From Candidatus Eiseniibacteriota bacterium (lineage in GTDB: Bacteria; Eisenbacteria; RBG-16-71-46; CAIMUX01), in NCBI GenBank assembly GCA_020633975.1, contig JACKCR010000009.1:62001-126000 (forward strand): 64,000 bases of DNA. Direction: 5' to 3'. The notes below the pieces were generated by a model that saw only the letters and a program-made list of their open reading frames with translations, searched no databases and was not told the origin of the DNA. Made by a program: the position numbers and the translations under genes. Below are positions 1 to 8,076 of the stretch, one piece after another. Each line of letters opens with the position of its first letter. The stretch's first letter is position 1.

Positions 1-362
1 CGGAACACGAAGGTGAGTTCCTCTCTCGCGTCGCCGTCGTTGTCGACGTGGAAGACGTAGTCTGCAGTCGGATCGAAGTGGAACCAGTTCGGTCCGCCCG
101 CTGGATCCTCGAACGGCCACCAGCATCCGACGAAGACGAGGTGGTCCGGACGATTCGGACTCACGAACACGTACGTGTCGGTGTTGTCGACCGAGGGGTC
201 GTTGGAAATGCTCGGTGCCTCGCGGTGACTCGATGCCAACACATCGTGACACGTGACGGAACCGAGACCGATGGCTGTCACGGCCAGGATCGCCATCGCC
301 TTCTCGCCGAGTGCGAGAGACTTGGACGATCCGCGGCCGAACAGAGTCGACTTGAAACTCAT
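1..362 (-). CDS. DUF4331 family secreted protein, N-terminal part (runs off window edge)
   Basis: Partial gene: only about 120 N-terminal codons are present, and the frame is open to the window edge. The start codon is the ATG complement at 360-362. The protein opens with a basic stretch, then a hydrophobic signal segment (AILAVTAIGLGSV), then SSHREAPSISNDPSVDNTD, followed by DTYVFVSPNRPDHLVFV. The SHREAP...ISxDPxxDNTDxYxFxSP pattern is the hallmark of the DUF4331 family, whose biochemical role is not established; members are usually secreted. A duplex-rich leader lies upstream (420-538), and the gene sits downstream of an exported carbonic anhydrase on the same strand, separated from it by a terminator. 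Confidence 0.85.
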   Translation of the reverse strand, partial: MSFKSTLFGRGSSKSLALGEKAMAILAVTAIGLGSVTCHDVLASSHREAPSISNDPSVDNTDTYVFVSPNRPDHLVFVGCWWPFEDPAGGPNWFHFDPTADYVFHVDNDGDAREELTFVF

Positions 363-419
363 GCGCTGCCTCCAAACCGGATTCAGGTGTAGGGAGAGGG
401 CGCACGGAGCCCCAGCAGG

Positions 420-538
420 CTGATGAAGAACCCCTCGTCGGCCGCGCAGCGGACGAGGAGGGAGGAGTTCTTCAGCAGATCTGCACCTAAGACAAGCCTG
501 GTAGGGTGCGGAAGCAGACCCGTAGGGGCTCTTCCGCA
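420..538. repeat. Two strong hairpins in the leader region of the DUF4331 gene
   Basis: Hairpin A pairs 420-431 (CTGATGAAGAAC) with 467-478 (GTTCTTCAGCAG), one mismatch, and continues inside with CCTCGTC (433-439) against GACGAGG (452-458). Hairpin B pairs TGCGGAAG (507-514) with CTTCCGCA (531-538), with an inner CCC/GGG pairing. Both lie 60-180 nt upstream of the DUF4331 start. With the terminator at 666-699 they make most of 363-728 foldable. No gene was recognised here. They could be a structured 5' leader or a mobile palindromic element; no T-tract follows either. Confidence 0.5.
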
Positions 539-654
539 ACCTGCCAGCAGGCCTTGGCCGAGGCTTGGATCAGGATTCCACTGGGACTCCGTGCGAGTGT
601 TCGATCGGGTGCTCGCCCTCTCTACGCACGTCCGTCGGAATCGGATGTCGAAAC

Positions 655-699
655 CACAGAATAAAGTCGACGCCGACCTCGCTAGAGATCGGCGTCGAC
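655..699 (-). terminator. Rho-independent terminator of the carbonic anhydrase gene
   Basis: A 15-bp stem (666-680 with 685-699; one G-T pair) closes a GCTA loop. Read on the minus strand it is followed by TTTATT. It lies 30 nt past the carbonic anhydrase stop codon, so the gene is probably a single transcription unit separate from the DUF4331 gene. Confidence 0.85.
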
Positions 700-728
700 G
701 GAAGTCTTTGCGGGTTCTGAGAGTCGCG

Positions 729-1505
729 CTAGTGGGTCGGCCCACCTGCGTGGTCGTCGTCATGGCCATGGTCACCGCCATGAGCGTCCACGGTCGGCGC
801 CTTGAGGAGCGAGCCCATACGCGGGTGCTCACCCAACCAGCTCACCTTGCCGGTCTCGAGGTCATACACCGCTCCGACGATGCGGACCCGATGGTCCTTC
901 GCACGCTCGCGAACCGAATCGCTGTGGGTCAGGAGATCCTCGATCGACTGCATCACGTTCGCACGCACGGCAAACGGAACGAGGTCGTCCGGGGAGAGAC
1001 GCGGATGCAGCTTCTTTGCGTGTTCGACCGCGGGCTCGATGTTGTCGACGAGAGCAGGAATGGACCCGTGGACGTCCGCCTCCTTCACTACGGCAGTGAC
1101 CGCGCCACACGACTCGTGACCGAGGACGACGAGCAGAGGAGTTCCGAGATGGTCCACGCCGTACTCGATCGAACCGATCTCGTCCGTGTCACAGACGTTT
1201 CCGGCCACGCGGATGATGAAGGTGTCCCCGATTCCCTGATCGAAGATGGCCTCGATCGGAACGCGAGAGTCCGAACATCCGATCACCGTGACGAACGGGT
1301 GCTGCCCCTTCGCCGTCTCGAACCGACGCTGGCGGTCGTAGTTCGGGTAGAGCATCTTGCCCGACACGAACCGCTCGTTACCTTCCTTCATCTTGTCATA
1401 GGCCTCGTCGGAGGTGACACCTGGGCCATCTCCCGAGGCGAACACGGAACTAGCGATCGCGGTCACGGCGAGGCTCGCGACGGCGAGAGACAGGAACTTC
1501 TTCAA
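729..1505 (-). CDS. Exported beta-class carbonic anhydrase with His-rich tail
   Basis: Reversible hydration of CO2 to bicarbonate. The 258-residue protein has the beta-class zinc ligands and catalytic dyad: CSDSR at 77-81 (Cys77, Asp79, Arg81) and HxxC at 130-133 (His130, Cys133). An N-terminal signal peptide (KKFLSLAVASLAVTAIASSVFA) predicts export to the periplasm, unlike the usual cytoplasmic enzymes. The last 20 residues are rich in His and Asp (DAHGGDHGHDDDHAGG) and may bind metal. The start is a TTG codon preceded by GGAGGACGCC at good spacing; no ATG lies nearby. A rho-independent terminator follows, so it is probably monocistronic. Family assignment is very secure. Confidence 0.95.
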   Translation of the reverse strand: MKKFLSLAVASLAVTAIASSVFASGDGPGVTSDEAYDKMKEGNERFVSGKMLYPNYDRQRRFETAKGQHPFVTVIGCSDSRVPIEAIFDQGIGDTFIIRVAGNVCDTDEIGSIEYGVDHLGTPLLVVLGHESCGAVTAVVKEADVHGSIPALVDNIEPAVEHAKKLHPRLSPDDLVPFAVRANVMQSIEDLLTHSDSVRERAKDHRVRIVGAVYDLETGKVSWLGEHPRMGSLLKAPTVDAHGGDHGHDDDHAGGPTH

Positions 1506-2312
1506 GGCGTCCTCCGATCGAATGGGCGCGGGCCGCAGCTCGCGTGAGAAAGCGGGTCGGGGCAGGCCGAGTGGGTCGATGCCCCGGTTTCAGAGGAACG
1601 ATCGACGGCCCGGGGCCACTTCTTGAGGGGGACCCGTCATCAGCAGGCGAGGATGACGTTCGCCGACACGGCAGGCCCTATCCGGGTGGGCCGATGTGAC
1701 CAGGGCGTCCGGCCATCTGTCGACAGAACATGAGCCTGTATCGGCAGATCTCGGGATTCCTCGGACGCGGGTTGGCCATCCTGGCAATGGCTGCGGCGCT
1801 GTCGCTAGCGCATCCGGAACGAGCGATATCTGGCGACGCTGGCCCGTATATCACCTCACGGCAGCATGTTACCTCGCTTGGGGTTCGCTCGGCGATGGCG
1901 CGGGCCCGGACCGGACATGGGGCCGCCGAACTCTCGGCCGGGCAGAGTGATTCGCCTCCCTCTACGCCCCCTTCTATAAGGATGGGACGCCCGACCCCGG
2001 CGGGGCCCCGGTACCGGCATCTCGGATCCAGCGACGGGCCGTTCTGGCCGGCATCGCCTTGGCTCGACGAACTCGCGCTCGCCTCCGCGCCGAGTCTCGC
2101 GTTCACCTCCCGCCCTCGGGCGAAGAAGCGGAACGCTGTCGAGCGCGGACTGGCTCTCTACGCCGCGCTCCGGTCCTTCCGCATGCCCTCGATGAGGCTC
2201 TGTTTCGGGGTTCCGGGAGTCGGTCCGAGCGAAGTCTCGTGTCGTGTCCGCTTCCGCGAGAGCTCTCCGTCCGTACTCGTACGGTGGAAGGTCACGTTCT
2301 AGCGCTGATCTG
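1506..2312. other. 800-base region without a convincing gene
   Basis: This spans from upstream of the carbonic anhydrase to the end of the PrsW-like gene. The longest plausible frame (1730-2302, plus strand, 190 codons) starts like a signal peptide (SLYRQISGFLGRGLAILAMAAA), but it has no Shine-Dalgarno sequence. It turns into Arg/Pro/Ser-rich low-complexity sequence and shows no family resemblance. Minus-strand frames overlap it equally well, which is typical of GC-rich noncoding DNA. It may hold a decayed gene or only regulatory DNA for the carbonic anhydrase. Confidence 0.4.
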
Positions 2313-3161
2313 TCAATCTGGGGGCGGAGATCCCTTCCGGCCCACCGCAGACCGGAGGACGGCGAGATCCTGCGATACGAGCTGTGAGAGTCCCGTGGTC
2401 CTCCGGAAGAGGTGATCGATCCGCTCGTTCGGGCGTCCGAACGGCAACCTGCCGATCCACCAGGGAAGCGCGTCGCCGAACTGCATGAACGCGAGATGCC
2501 GGTGAAGACGAAGAGCGACGTCGAACTCCCACCAGAGCCCGATCAGCCAGGTCAGCTGCAGTGGGAAGATGAGGAGCGACTCCGGCCCGGCCTTGGCGCT
2601 GACGAGGAGACACGCATCGTACGCCCCATGCATGAGGATCGGGACGACGAGTGCGAGCGAGTAGAACTCTCGGCGTCGGTCCGGAAGGAAGCGTCCCAAC
2701 GAGAAGAGATAGCCCATCACGACCGCGTTCGCGGCGTGCGATGGAACCGCGGTGAATGCGCGAAAGACCGCCGCGGGCACTCCTCCCTGGAACACGTAGA
2801 CGAGATTCTCCACCCCCGCGAACCCCATGGCTGCCGCCACGGCATAGACCGGCCCGTCCATCGGCTCGTCGAACTCGGCCGTGTGGACCACCGAGTACAC
2901 GATGAGATAGCGCGTCAGCTCTTCGACGAAGGCGGCCAGGACGAACGCCTGGAACAGCTCCAATCCATAGGGGAATGCGAAGAGCCGGCCGAATCCCGCG
3001 AGGACGAAGTCGAGTGGGAGGACGGCAAGGATGCTGAGGGCGCCCGCGACCGCAACGGCTGCGATGGTGTTCTTCGGCTCCGGGAACCGGTCGCTCCGGT
3101 AGAAGTAGACGAGGACTGCGAGCGCCGGCAAGAGCCCGGCGCCAAACAGCACGAATCCCAC
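2313..3161 (-). CDS. PrsW-family intramembrane metalloprotease
   Basis: Polytopic membrane protein of about 282 residues. It shows the PrsW/CAAX-protease-like signature: a Glu-Glu pair in a membrane helix (FVEELTRY, 80-81), then DGPVYAVAAAMGFAGVEN with Glu118-Asn119, PSHAANAVVMGY with His142, and HGAYDA with His178. In the family these residues bind zinc and hydrolyse peptide bonds within the membrane; Bacillus PrsW cleaves an anti-sigma factor. The start chosen is GTG at 3161, because GGAGG lies 4 nt upstream and hydrophobic sequence begins at once. The longer frame to 3341 adds a Pro/Arg-rich segment that does not look like protein. It is divergent from the AMP nucleosidase. The target is unknown; no anti-sigma gene is adjacent. 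Confidence 0.85.
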   Translation of the reverse strand: MGFVLFGAGLLPALAVLVYFYRSDRFPEPKNTIAAVAVAGALSILAVLPLDFVLAGFGRLFAFPYGLELFQAFVLAAFVEELTRYLIVYSVVHTAEFDEPMDGPVYAVAAAMGFAGVENLVYVFQGGVPAAVFRAFTAVPSHAANAVVMGYLFSLGRFLPDRRREFYSLALVVPILMHGAYDACLLVSAKAGPESLLIFPLQLTWLIGLWWEFDVALRLHRHLAFMQFGDALPWWIGRLPFGRPNERIDHLFRRTTGLSQLVSQDLAVLRSAVGRKGSPPPD

Positions 3162-3343
3162 GAGTCCTCCGATCGCACTCGAACCATCTTCGTCTCCGGG
3201 ACATGGTATCCTCTGTTTCGCGGACCCAGAAGGAGTGCTTTCCCGCCGCACGGGCTCGTGGCGCGCGAGACGTATCGCCCACGGCTCGGAACCCTCCGCA
3301 CGACGAGTGAAGCACCCAGAGGCGCATCCGCAGAGGAGCATCC

Positions 3344-4150
3344 ATGGACTCTCGACCTGACCATTTCCTCCCGAAGGTTGCCGATCGACTGGCCCTCGCG
3401 AGGAGCTGGCTCCCTCGATACACCGGAATGCCGCTCGACAAGTTCGGTGACTACGTCCTGCTCACGAACTTCAGCAGCTATGTCACGGACTTCTGCTCGC
3501 GTTTCGGCTGCGACTTCTACGGAGAGGGACGCCCGATGCAGGCGGTGACGAACACGGATGGGGTCACCCTCATCAACTTCGGCATCGGCTCCCCAAACGC
3601 AGCTACGATCATGGATCTCCTCGTCGCACGTCACCCACGGGGCGTCCTCTTCCTCGGCAAGTGCGGCGGGCTCAAGGAGTCGACCGAACTCGGCCACTTC
3701 ATCCTCCCGATCGCCGCGATCCGAGGTGAAGGAACGAGCGACGACTACTTCCCGCCGGAAGTCCCGGCGCTGCCGTCGTTCAAGCTCCACAAGTTCGTAT
3801 CCGAGAAGATCGTCGGGCGGGGCTTGGAGTACAGGACCGGGGTCGTCTACACCACGAACCGCCGGGTCTGGGAGCACGACGACGCATTTCGTCGGAAGCT
3901 CCAGAAGGTGACCGCGATCGGCATCGACATGGAGACGGCAACGGTCTTCATCGTCGGCCATCACAACGAGATTGCACGCGGAGCACTCCTCCTCGTGTCC
4001 GACGTTCCGATCACACCCGAAGGCGTGAAGACCGAGGCCTCGGACAAAGAGGTCACGGCCAACTGGTCGCACGTCCACCTGGATATCGGCATCGAGGCAA
4101 TGACCGAGATCGGGGAGCAGGGCGAACAGATCAAGCACTTCCAGTATTGA
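3344..4150 (+). CDS. amn: AMP nucleosidase (short form)
   Basis: Predicted to hydrolyse AMP to adenine and ribose 5-phosphate. At 268 residues it matches the short, single-domain AMP nucleosidases of Bacteroidetes and relatives rather than the roughly 480-residue E. coli enzyme. Diagnostic stretches include LPRYTGMPLDKFGDYVLLTN, INFGIGSPNAATIMDLL, VLFLGKCGGLK, LPIAAIRGEGTSDDY, VYTTNRRVWEHD, IDMETATVF and LLLVSDVPITPEGVKTE; these are nucleoside phosphorylase-fold active-site segments. The ATG at 3344 has GAGGAG five bases upstream. A repeat-rich spacer follows, then the M16 peptidase gene. The role is probably purine salvage or control of the adenylate pool. Very confident. Confidence 0.95.
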   Translation: MDSRPDHFLPKVADRLALARSWLPRYTGMPLDKFGDYVLLTNFSSYVTDFCSRFGCDFYGEGRPMQAVTNTDGVTLINFGIGSPNAATIMDLLVARHPRGVLFLGKCGGLKESTELGHFILPIAAIRGEGTSDDYFPPEVPALPSFKLHKFVSEKIVGRGLEYRTGVVYTTNRRVWEHDDAFRRKLQKVTAIGIDMETATVFIVGHHNEIARGALLLVSDVPITPEGVKTEASDKEVTANWSHVHLDIGIEAMTEIGEQGEQIKHFQY

Positions 4151-4158
4151 ACCCGCGG

Positions 4159-4270
4159 CGAGGACACGCCGACGAGATGTCGCGCCGACGAGACGACACG
4201 TCAGCGAGAGGACACGTCAACGAGACGACACGACGACGACAGCCGACGAGAGGACACGTCAACGAGACGA
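4159..4270 (+). repeat. Degenerate direct repeats between amn and the M16 peptidase gene
   Basis: The spacer is built from variants of GACGAGA-GACACGTCAACGAG. A 23-base copy beginning GAGAGGACACGTCAACGAGA occurs exactly at 4206-4228 and again at 4248-4270 (42-base period), flanked by looser copies at 4159-4205. It lies inside the probable 5' leader of the M16 gene. The function is unknown; slipped-strand expansion is the simplest explanation. Confidence 0.7.
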
Positions 4271-4288
4271 TGATCCAGGAGATCCGAG

Positions 4289-7200
4289 ATGTTCCGGTAC
4301 GACACGTTCCTTCGTAGAGCCCTCCTTGCCGCCCTTCTTCTCATCGCGGGCCGTTGCTACGCCGGTGAGTTCGACGAACTCACACCCGAGCAGCGGATCG
4401 CCGACTTCCGAACCGAAGCGGTCTACGAGAACGAAGCGGGTGTCGCGATCGGAGCGAGGTTCCGCCACGTGCCGAGTCGATTCGTGCTCGACATCCTCCG
4501 GATCCAGTCGCTGCCCCAGGCCTTCGTCTGGGTGAACACGTTCGCACCATCTGACCAAGGCGAGCCGCACACGTTGGAGCACCTTCTCCTCGGCAAGGGG
4601 ACGGTCGGGCGCCGAGTCGCGTCGCTGGAAGAGATGTCACTGGGGAACAGCTCCGCCTTCACCCAGCAGCGACGCACTTGCTACCACTTCCACACGGCGG
4701 CCGGCTCAGGCGTCTTCTTCGACCTCTTCGAAGCGAAGCTCGACGCGATGCTCCACCCGAACTACTCGGACGAAGAGATCCGTCGTGAGGTCTGCAACAT
4801 CGGAGTCGCGTCCCAACCGGATGGTGCGGTCCGTCTGGAGGAGAAAGGGACGGTCTACAACGAGATGGTGAGCTCGTTCGAGCGCCCCTGGGGGAACCTC
4901 TATCACGAGCTCGGACGGATGGTGTACGGCGCCGGCCATCCTCTGTCCTATAGCTCCGGCGGCACTCCCGAAGGGATCCGCGACCTCACGCCCGCCGAGA
5001 TCCGTACGTTCCATGGAAGCACGCATCACCTCAACAACATGGGGGCCGTGGTCTCGATCGGAGACGAGGTGACTCTCGCCGATTGCCTGGACGAGCTCTC
5101 CTCAGTCCTGAGCCGTGTCGAACCGGACTCCCGCGCCGGTACCGACCCGGCCACGGCGCGCGATCGACTTCCGGCCGCGCAGCCGTCTCCCGATGGGTCG
5201 ATCTTCCATGCACGCTTCCCTCACGAGAACCCGAACGAACCCGGGCTGCTCGTCATGGCGTGGCCTCCGTCGCGTGAACTCGAACTCGACGAGCTGAACC
5301 TGCTCGGGCTGTTCTTCCAGGTGCTCGCGAGCGGTCAGACCTCGAACCTCCACCGTCTCTTCATCGACTCACAAACGAGGGTGATGGACATCGGAGCCAC
5401 CTCTGTCTTCTCTTGGGTAGACGACGACTTGGGACAGCCGATCTACCTCGGCTTCAGCAACGTCGATCCAGCGGTGGCGGCGCCACAGAAGTTGCAACAG
5501 ATCCGGAAGACTGTCCTCGACGAGATCGAGCGGATTGCATCCGAACCCGTAGATTCGGAGGACTTGGCGGAGTTCAACGACCGCGCGCGGAGTCTTCTCC
5601 TCCAGAATCGGCGCAGCCTCCGAACGTTCCTCAACTCACCGCCGCGGTTCGGGTACCGCGGCACCGGCTCGGAATGGGTCGATCGTCTGCAGTCGCTCCA
5701 TGAGAAGGGCGGCTTCCGGCGGGACCTCGGGCTTCGCGAAGAGTTCGCATACGCGGACTCGGTTCTCGGGTCTGGTGGGAATCCTTGGACTGCGCTCGTC
5801 GAGTCGTGGGGGCTTCTCACGGAGCCGTTCGTCGCGGTCACGACCGCGGACCCGGAAGCGATTGCGCGGAGCGAATCGGAGCGTGACGAACGGATCGCCG
5901 ACTTCACGCAGAAGCTGCGTACCGAGTTCGAGGTGTCCTCGGACCCCGCCGCGATCGTGCGGTACGAAGGGGTCTACGCGGAGTCCACCCGAGTGATCGA
6001 CGAGGCGGCGGCCAAGATCGACATGCCGAGTTTGATCAAGGCCCCGCCGTTGACGTTGGATGACGGCCTCGACTACGTCGTCACGGAACTACCGGGAGGC
6101 GGCGACCTGGTCACGTCCCGCTTCGACAACATGACGGCTGCCACCGCCGGCATCGCGCTGGACCTGCACGTGGTCCCGGAGGCGGATCTCGTCTGGGTGC
6201 CCGCGCTGCCGAACCTCATCCGGATGGCCGGCGTGATCGAGAACGGCGTTCCTGTGAAGTTCGAGGACTACGAGAAGCGGCTCCAGCAGGAGATCCTGGA
6301 GCTCAGCGCCTACTTCTCCACCCATCCGCGGACCGGTCGCGCTGAACTCGTCGTGAGGGGCGCGGGCAGCGACGTCGAGGAGAGCGAGCGAGCCCTCGAC
6401 GCCATGCGTCTCATCCTCCTCTCGCCGGACCTCCGCCCCGAGAACCTCCCGCGCATCCGGGACGTGATCGATCAGACGCTCGGTTGGTCGCGCAATCGGA
6501 TGCGAGGCTCCGAGGAAAGCTGGGTCCAGGATCCCGCCATCGCATACTGGAAGCAGGACGATCCACTCTACCTCTCCGCGGCCTCCTTCCTCACTCAGAC
6601 CCATGCCCTACATCGAGTCCGATGGATGCTCGAGTCCGGAAGCCCCGAGGACCTGGGCGCCTTCACGGGCTTCTTCACCGATCTCACCTCGAGCGAGGCA
6701 TGCGCGAGCCGAGCGGCACTCGAGCCCGTCCTCGCAGTGCTCGCTACAGAGACGAAGCCCGAGGATCCGTCGGACAATGACACGCCCGTGACTCAGATCG
6801 ATGAGACGACGGCGAAGGTAGAGATGTGGCGGGTCGCTCTCTCGCGACTCCCGGAGGGCGCACAGGATCTCGTCCGCAAGGCGGCACGCGATCTCGAGAA
6901 GTCGCTCGCCGACCTCTCCCCCGACGAGTTCCGCGAAGACGTGAAGTACCTCACCGCGGAGATGTCGGCCGACTTGGCCGTGGACCCGGCCGACGCGCTA
7001 CGCACCGCGAACGGAGTGCTCGATCGTCTTCGGCATCAGGACATCGCCCGCGCGTTCGTCATCGGGAACACGGAAGACGGCGGCCGGATCGGCGAAGGAG
7101 TCCGCGGAATCGTGGGCGATCTCGGCACGGACGTATCGGAGCATCAGAAGTACCTGGATACTCCGCGCATCGCCCAACGCGTGAAGTCCCGCCTCGGAAC

Positions 7201-7918
7201 GGACGAGGACCCAATCCACGTTGGACTCGTCAACGAGAGCACCCGAAGCGGCGTCCACGTCCACACGTCGAACTGTGCGAGCTACGTCGACACGGACGAG
7301 GAGACACTGCTCCGCTTTCTCGCCGCCCGGCTCTATGGCGGCGGCGGAGCGCACTCGATGTTCATGAAGACCTGGTCGGCCGGACTCGCCTACTCGAACG
7401 GACTTCGGAGCAACGAAGACCACGGCCGTCTCCTCTACTACGCAGAGCGCTGTCCCGACCTCGCCCAGACGCTCCAGTTCGTGGTCGAGGAGCTGAAGAA
7501 CGCTCCACACGACCCATCTCTGGCCGACTACGCGGTCGCCCAAGCCTTCGCGGGAATCCGGAGCGGTTCACGCTACGAAGAGCGCGGCGAGGCGATGGCC
7601 GCTGATCTCGCGGACGCCCTGCCCCCCGAGGTGGTCAAAGCGTTCCGCACGAACATCCTCGCCCTTCGCAAGAGGAAGAACCTGTACGACCAGCTTCACG
7701 AACGGATGGAAGACGTGTACGGCACCGTCCTTCCCGGCTACGGCCCCACCACGGCGGAAGCGGTAGAGAAGTACGAGGCGAACTCCTTCGTCATCGGACC
7801 ATCGAAGCAACTCGACTCGTGGGAGGGATACCTCGAGAGCGTCGAGCCTGGCGCGCAGCTCCAACGGATCTACCCGCGAGACTTCTGGCTCGCCGAAGGG
7901 CAGCGTCCGGGAGACTAG
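4289..7918 (+). CDS. Secreted M16-family zinc metallopeptidase (PreP/insulinase-like)
   Basis: Large peptidase of 1209 residues, the size of the M16C (presequence protease-like) group, which cleaves peptides in a closed two-half chamber. A signal peptide (FRRALLAALLLIAGRCYA) predicts export. The inverted zinc motif HxxEH is seen as HTLEHLLLGKG near residue 92, with the third ligand Glu expected in EEIRREVCNIG about 75 residues later. The C-terminal half carries the inactive M16 repeat features (LAARLYGGGGAHSMFMKTWSAGLAYSNGLRS), which in the family form the second half of the clamp. The ATG at 4289 has AGGAG eight bases upstream. A hairpin downstream separates it from the convergent matrixin operon. 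It probably degrades extracytoplasmic peptides. Confidence 0.9.
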   Translation: MFRYDTFLRRALLAALLLIAGRCYAGEFDELTPEQRIADFRTEAVYENEAGVAIGARFRHVPSRFVLDILRIQSLPQAFVWVNTFAPSDQGEPHTLEHLLLGKGTVGRRVASLEEMSLGNSSAFTQQRRTCYHFHTAAGSGVFFDLFEAKLDAMLHPNYSDEEIRREVCNIGVASQPDGAVRLEEKGTVYNEMVSSFERPWGNLYHELGRMVYGAGHPLSYSSGGTPEGIRDLTPAEIRTFHGSTHHLNNMGAVVSIGDEVTLADCLDELSSVLSRVEPDSRAGTDPATARDRLPAAQPSPDGSIFHARFPHENPNEPGLLVMAWPPSRELELDELNLLGLFFQVLASGQTSNLHRLFIDSQTRVMDIGATSVFSWVDDDLGQPIYLGFSNVDPAVAAPQKLQQIRKTVLDEIERIASEPVDSEDLAEFNDRARSLLLQNRRSLRTFLNSPPRFGYRGTGSEWVDRLQSLHEKGGFRRDLGLREEFAYADSVLGSGGNPWTALVESWGLLTEPFVAVTTADPEAIARSESERDERIADFTQKLRTEFEVSSDPAAIVRYEGVYAESTRVIDEAAAKIDMPSLIKAPPLTLDDGLDYVVTELPGGGDLVTSRFDNMTAATAGIALDLHVVPEADLVWVPALPNLIRMAGVIENGVPVKFEDYEKRLQQEILELSAYFSTHPRTGRAELVVRGAGSDVEESERALDAMRLILLSPDLRPENLPRIRDVIDQTLGWSRNRMRGSEESWVQDPAIAYWKQDDPLYLSAASFLTQTHALHRVRWMLESGSPEDLGAFTGFFTDLTSSEACASRAALEPVLAVLATETKPEDPSDNDTPVTQIDETTAKVEMWRVALSRLPEGAQDLVRKAARDLEKSLADLSPDEFREDVKYLTAEMSADLAVDPADALRTANGVLDRLRHQDIARAFVIGNTEDGGRIGEGVRGIVGDLGTDVSEHQKYLDTPRIAQRVKSRLGTDEDPIHVGLVNESTRSGVHVHTSNCASYVDTDEETLLRFLAARLYGGGGAHSMFMKTWSAGLAYSNGLRSNEDHGRLLYYAERCPDLAQTLQFVVEELKNAPHDPSLADYAVAQAFAGIRSGSRYEERGEAMAADLADALPPEVVKAFRTNILALRKRKNLYDQLHERMEDVYGTVLPGYGPTTAEAVEKYEANSFVIGPSKQLDSWEGYLESVEPGAQLQRIYPRDFWLAEGQRPGD

Positions 7919-8009
7919 CTTGGCCCCGGTCAACGACAAGGAGGAGACGGGCGCTCGCCCATCTCCTCCTCGATTCCCCCGTGGTGGTGGGGATCCCGCA
8001 CTCGGCACG

Positions 8010-8050
8010 TCACCTAGAACATGAACCCCCCGGTTCTAGCGCCTAGGTGA
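8010..8050. terminator. Bidirectional hairpin between convergent M16 and matrixin genes
   Basis: CTAGAAC (8014-8020) pairs with GTTCTAG (8033-8039), and TCAC at 8010-8013 pairs outside it with GGTGA at 8046-8050. An alternative fold pairs TCACCTAG with CTAGGTGA. It lies between two converging stop codons, where a shared terminator is expected. There is no clear T-tract. Confidence 0.55.
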
Positions 8051-8076
8051 TATGTCCTTCGCGCGGAGACTTCTGA

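Noticed and set aside
1730-2302. 190-codon frame starting like a signal peptide
   Set aside because: It has no ribosome-binding site, low-complexity sequence after residue 40 and an equally long antisense frame. Kept only as a note in the gap entry.
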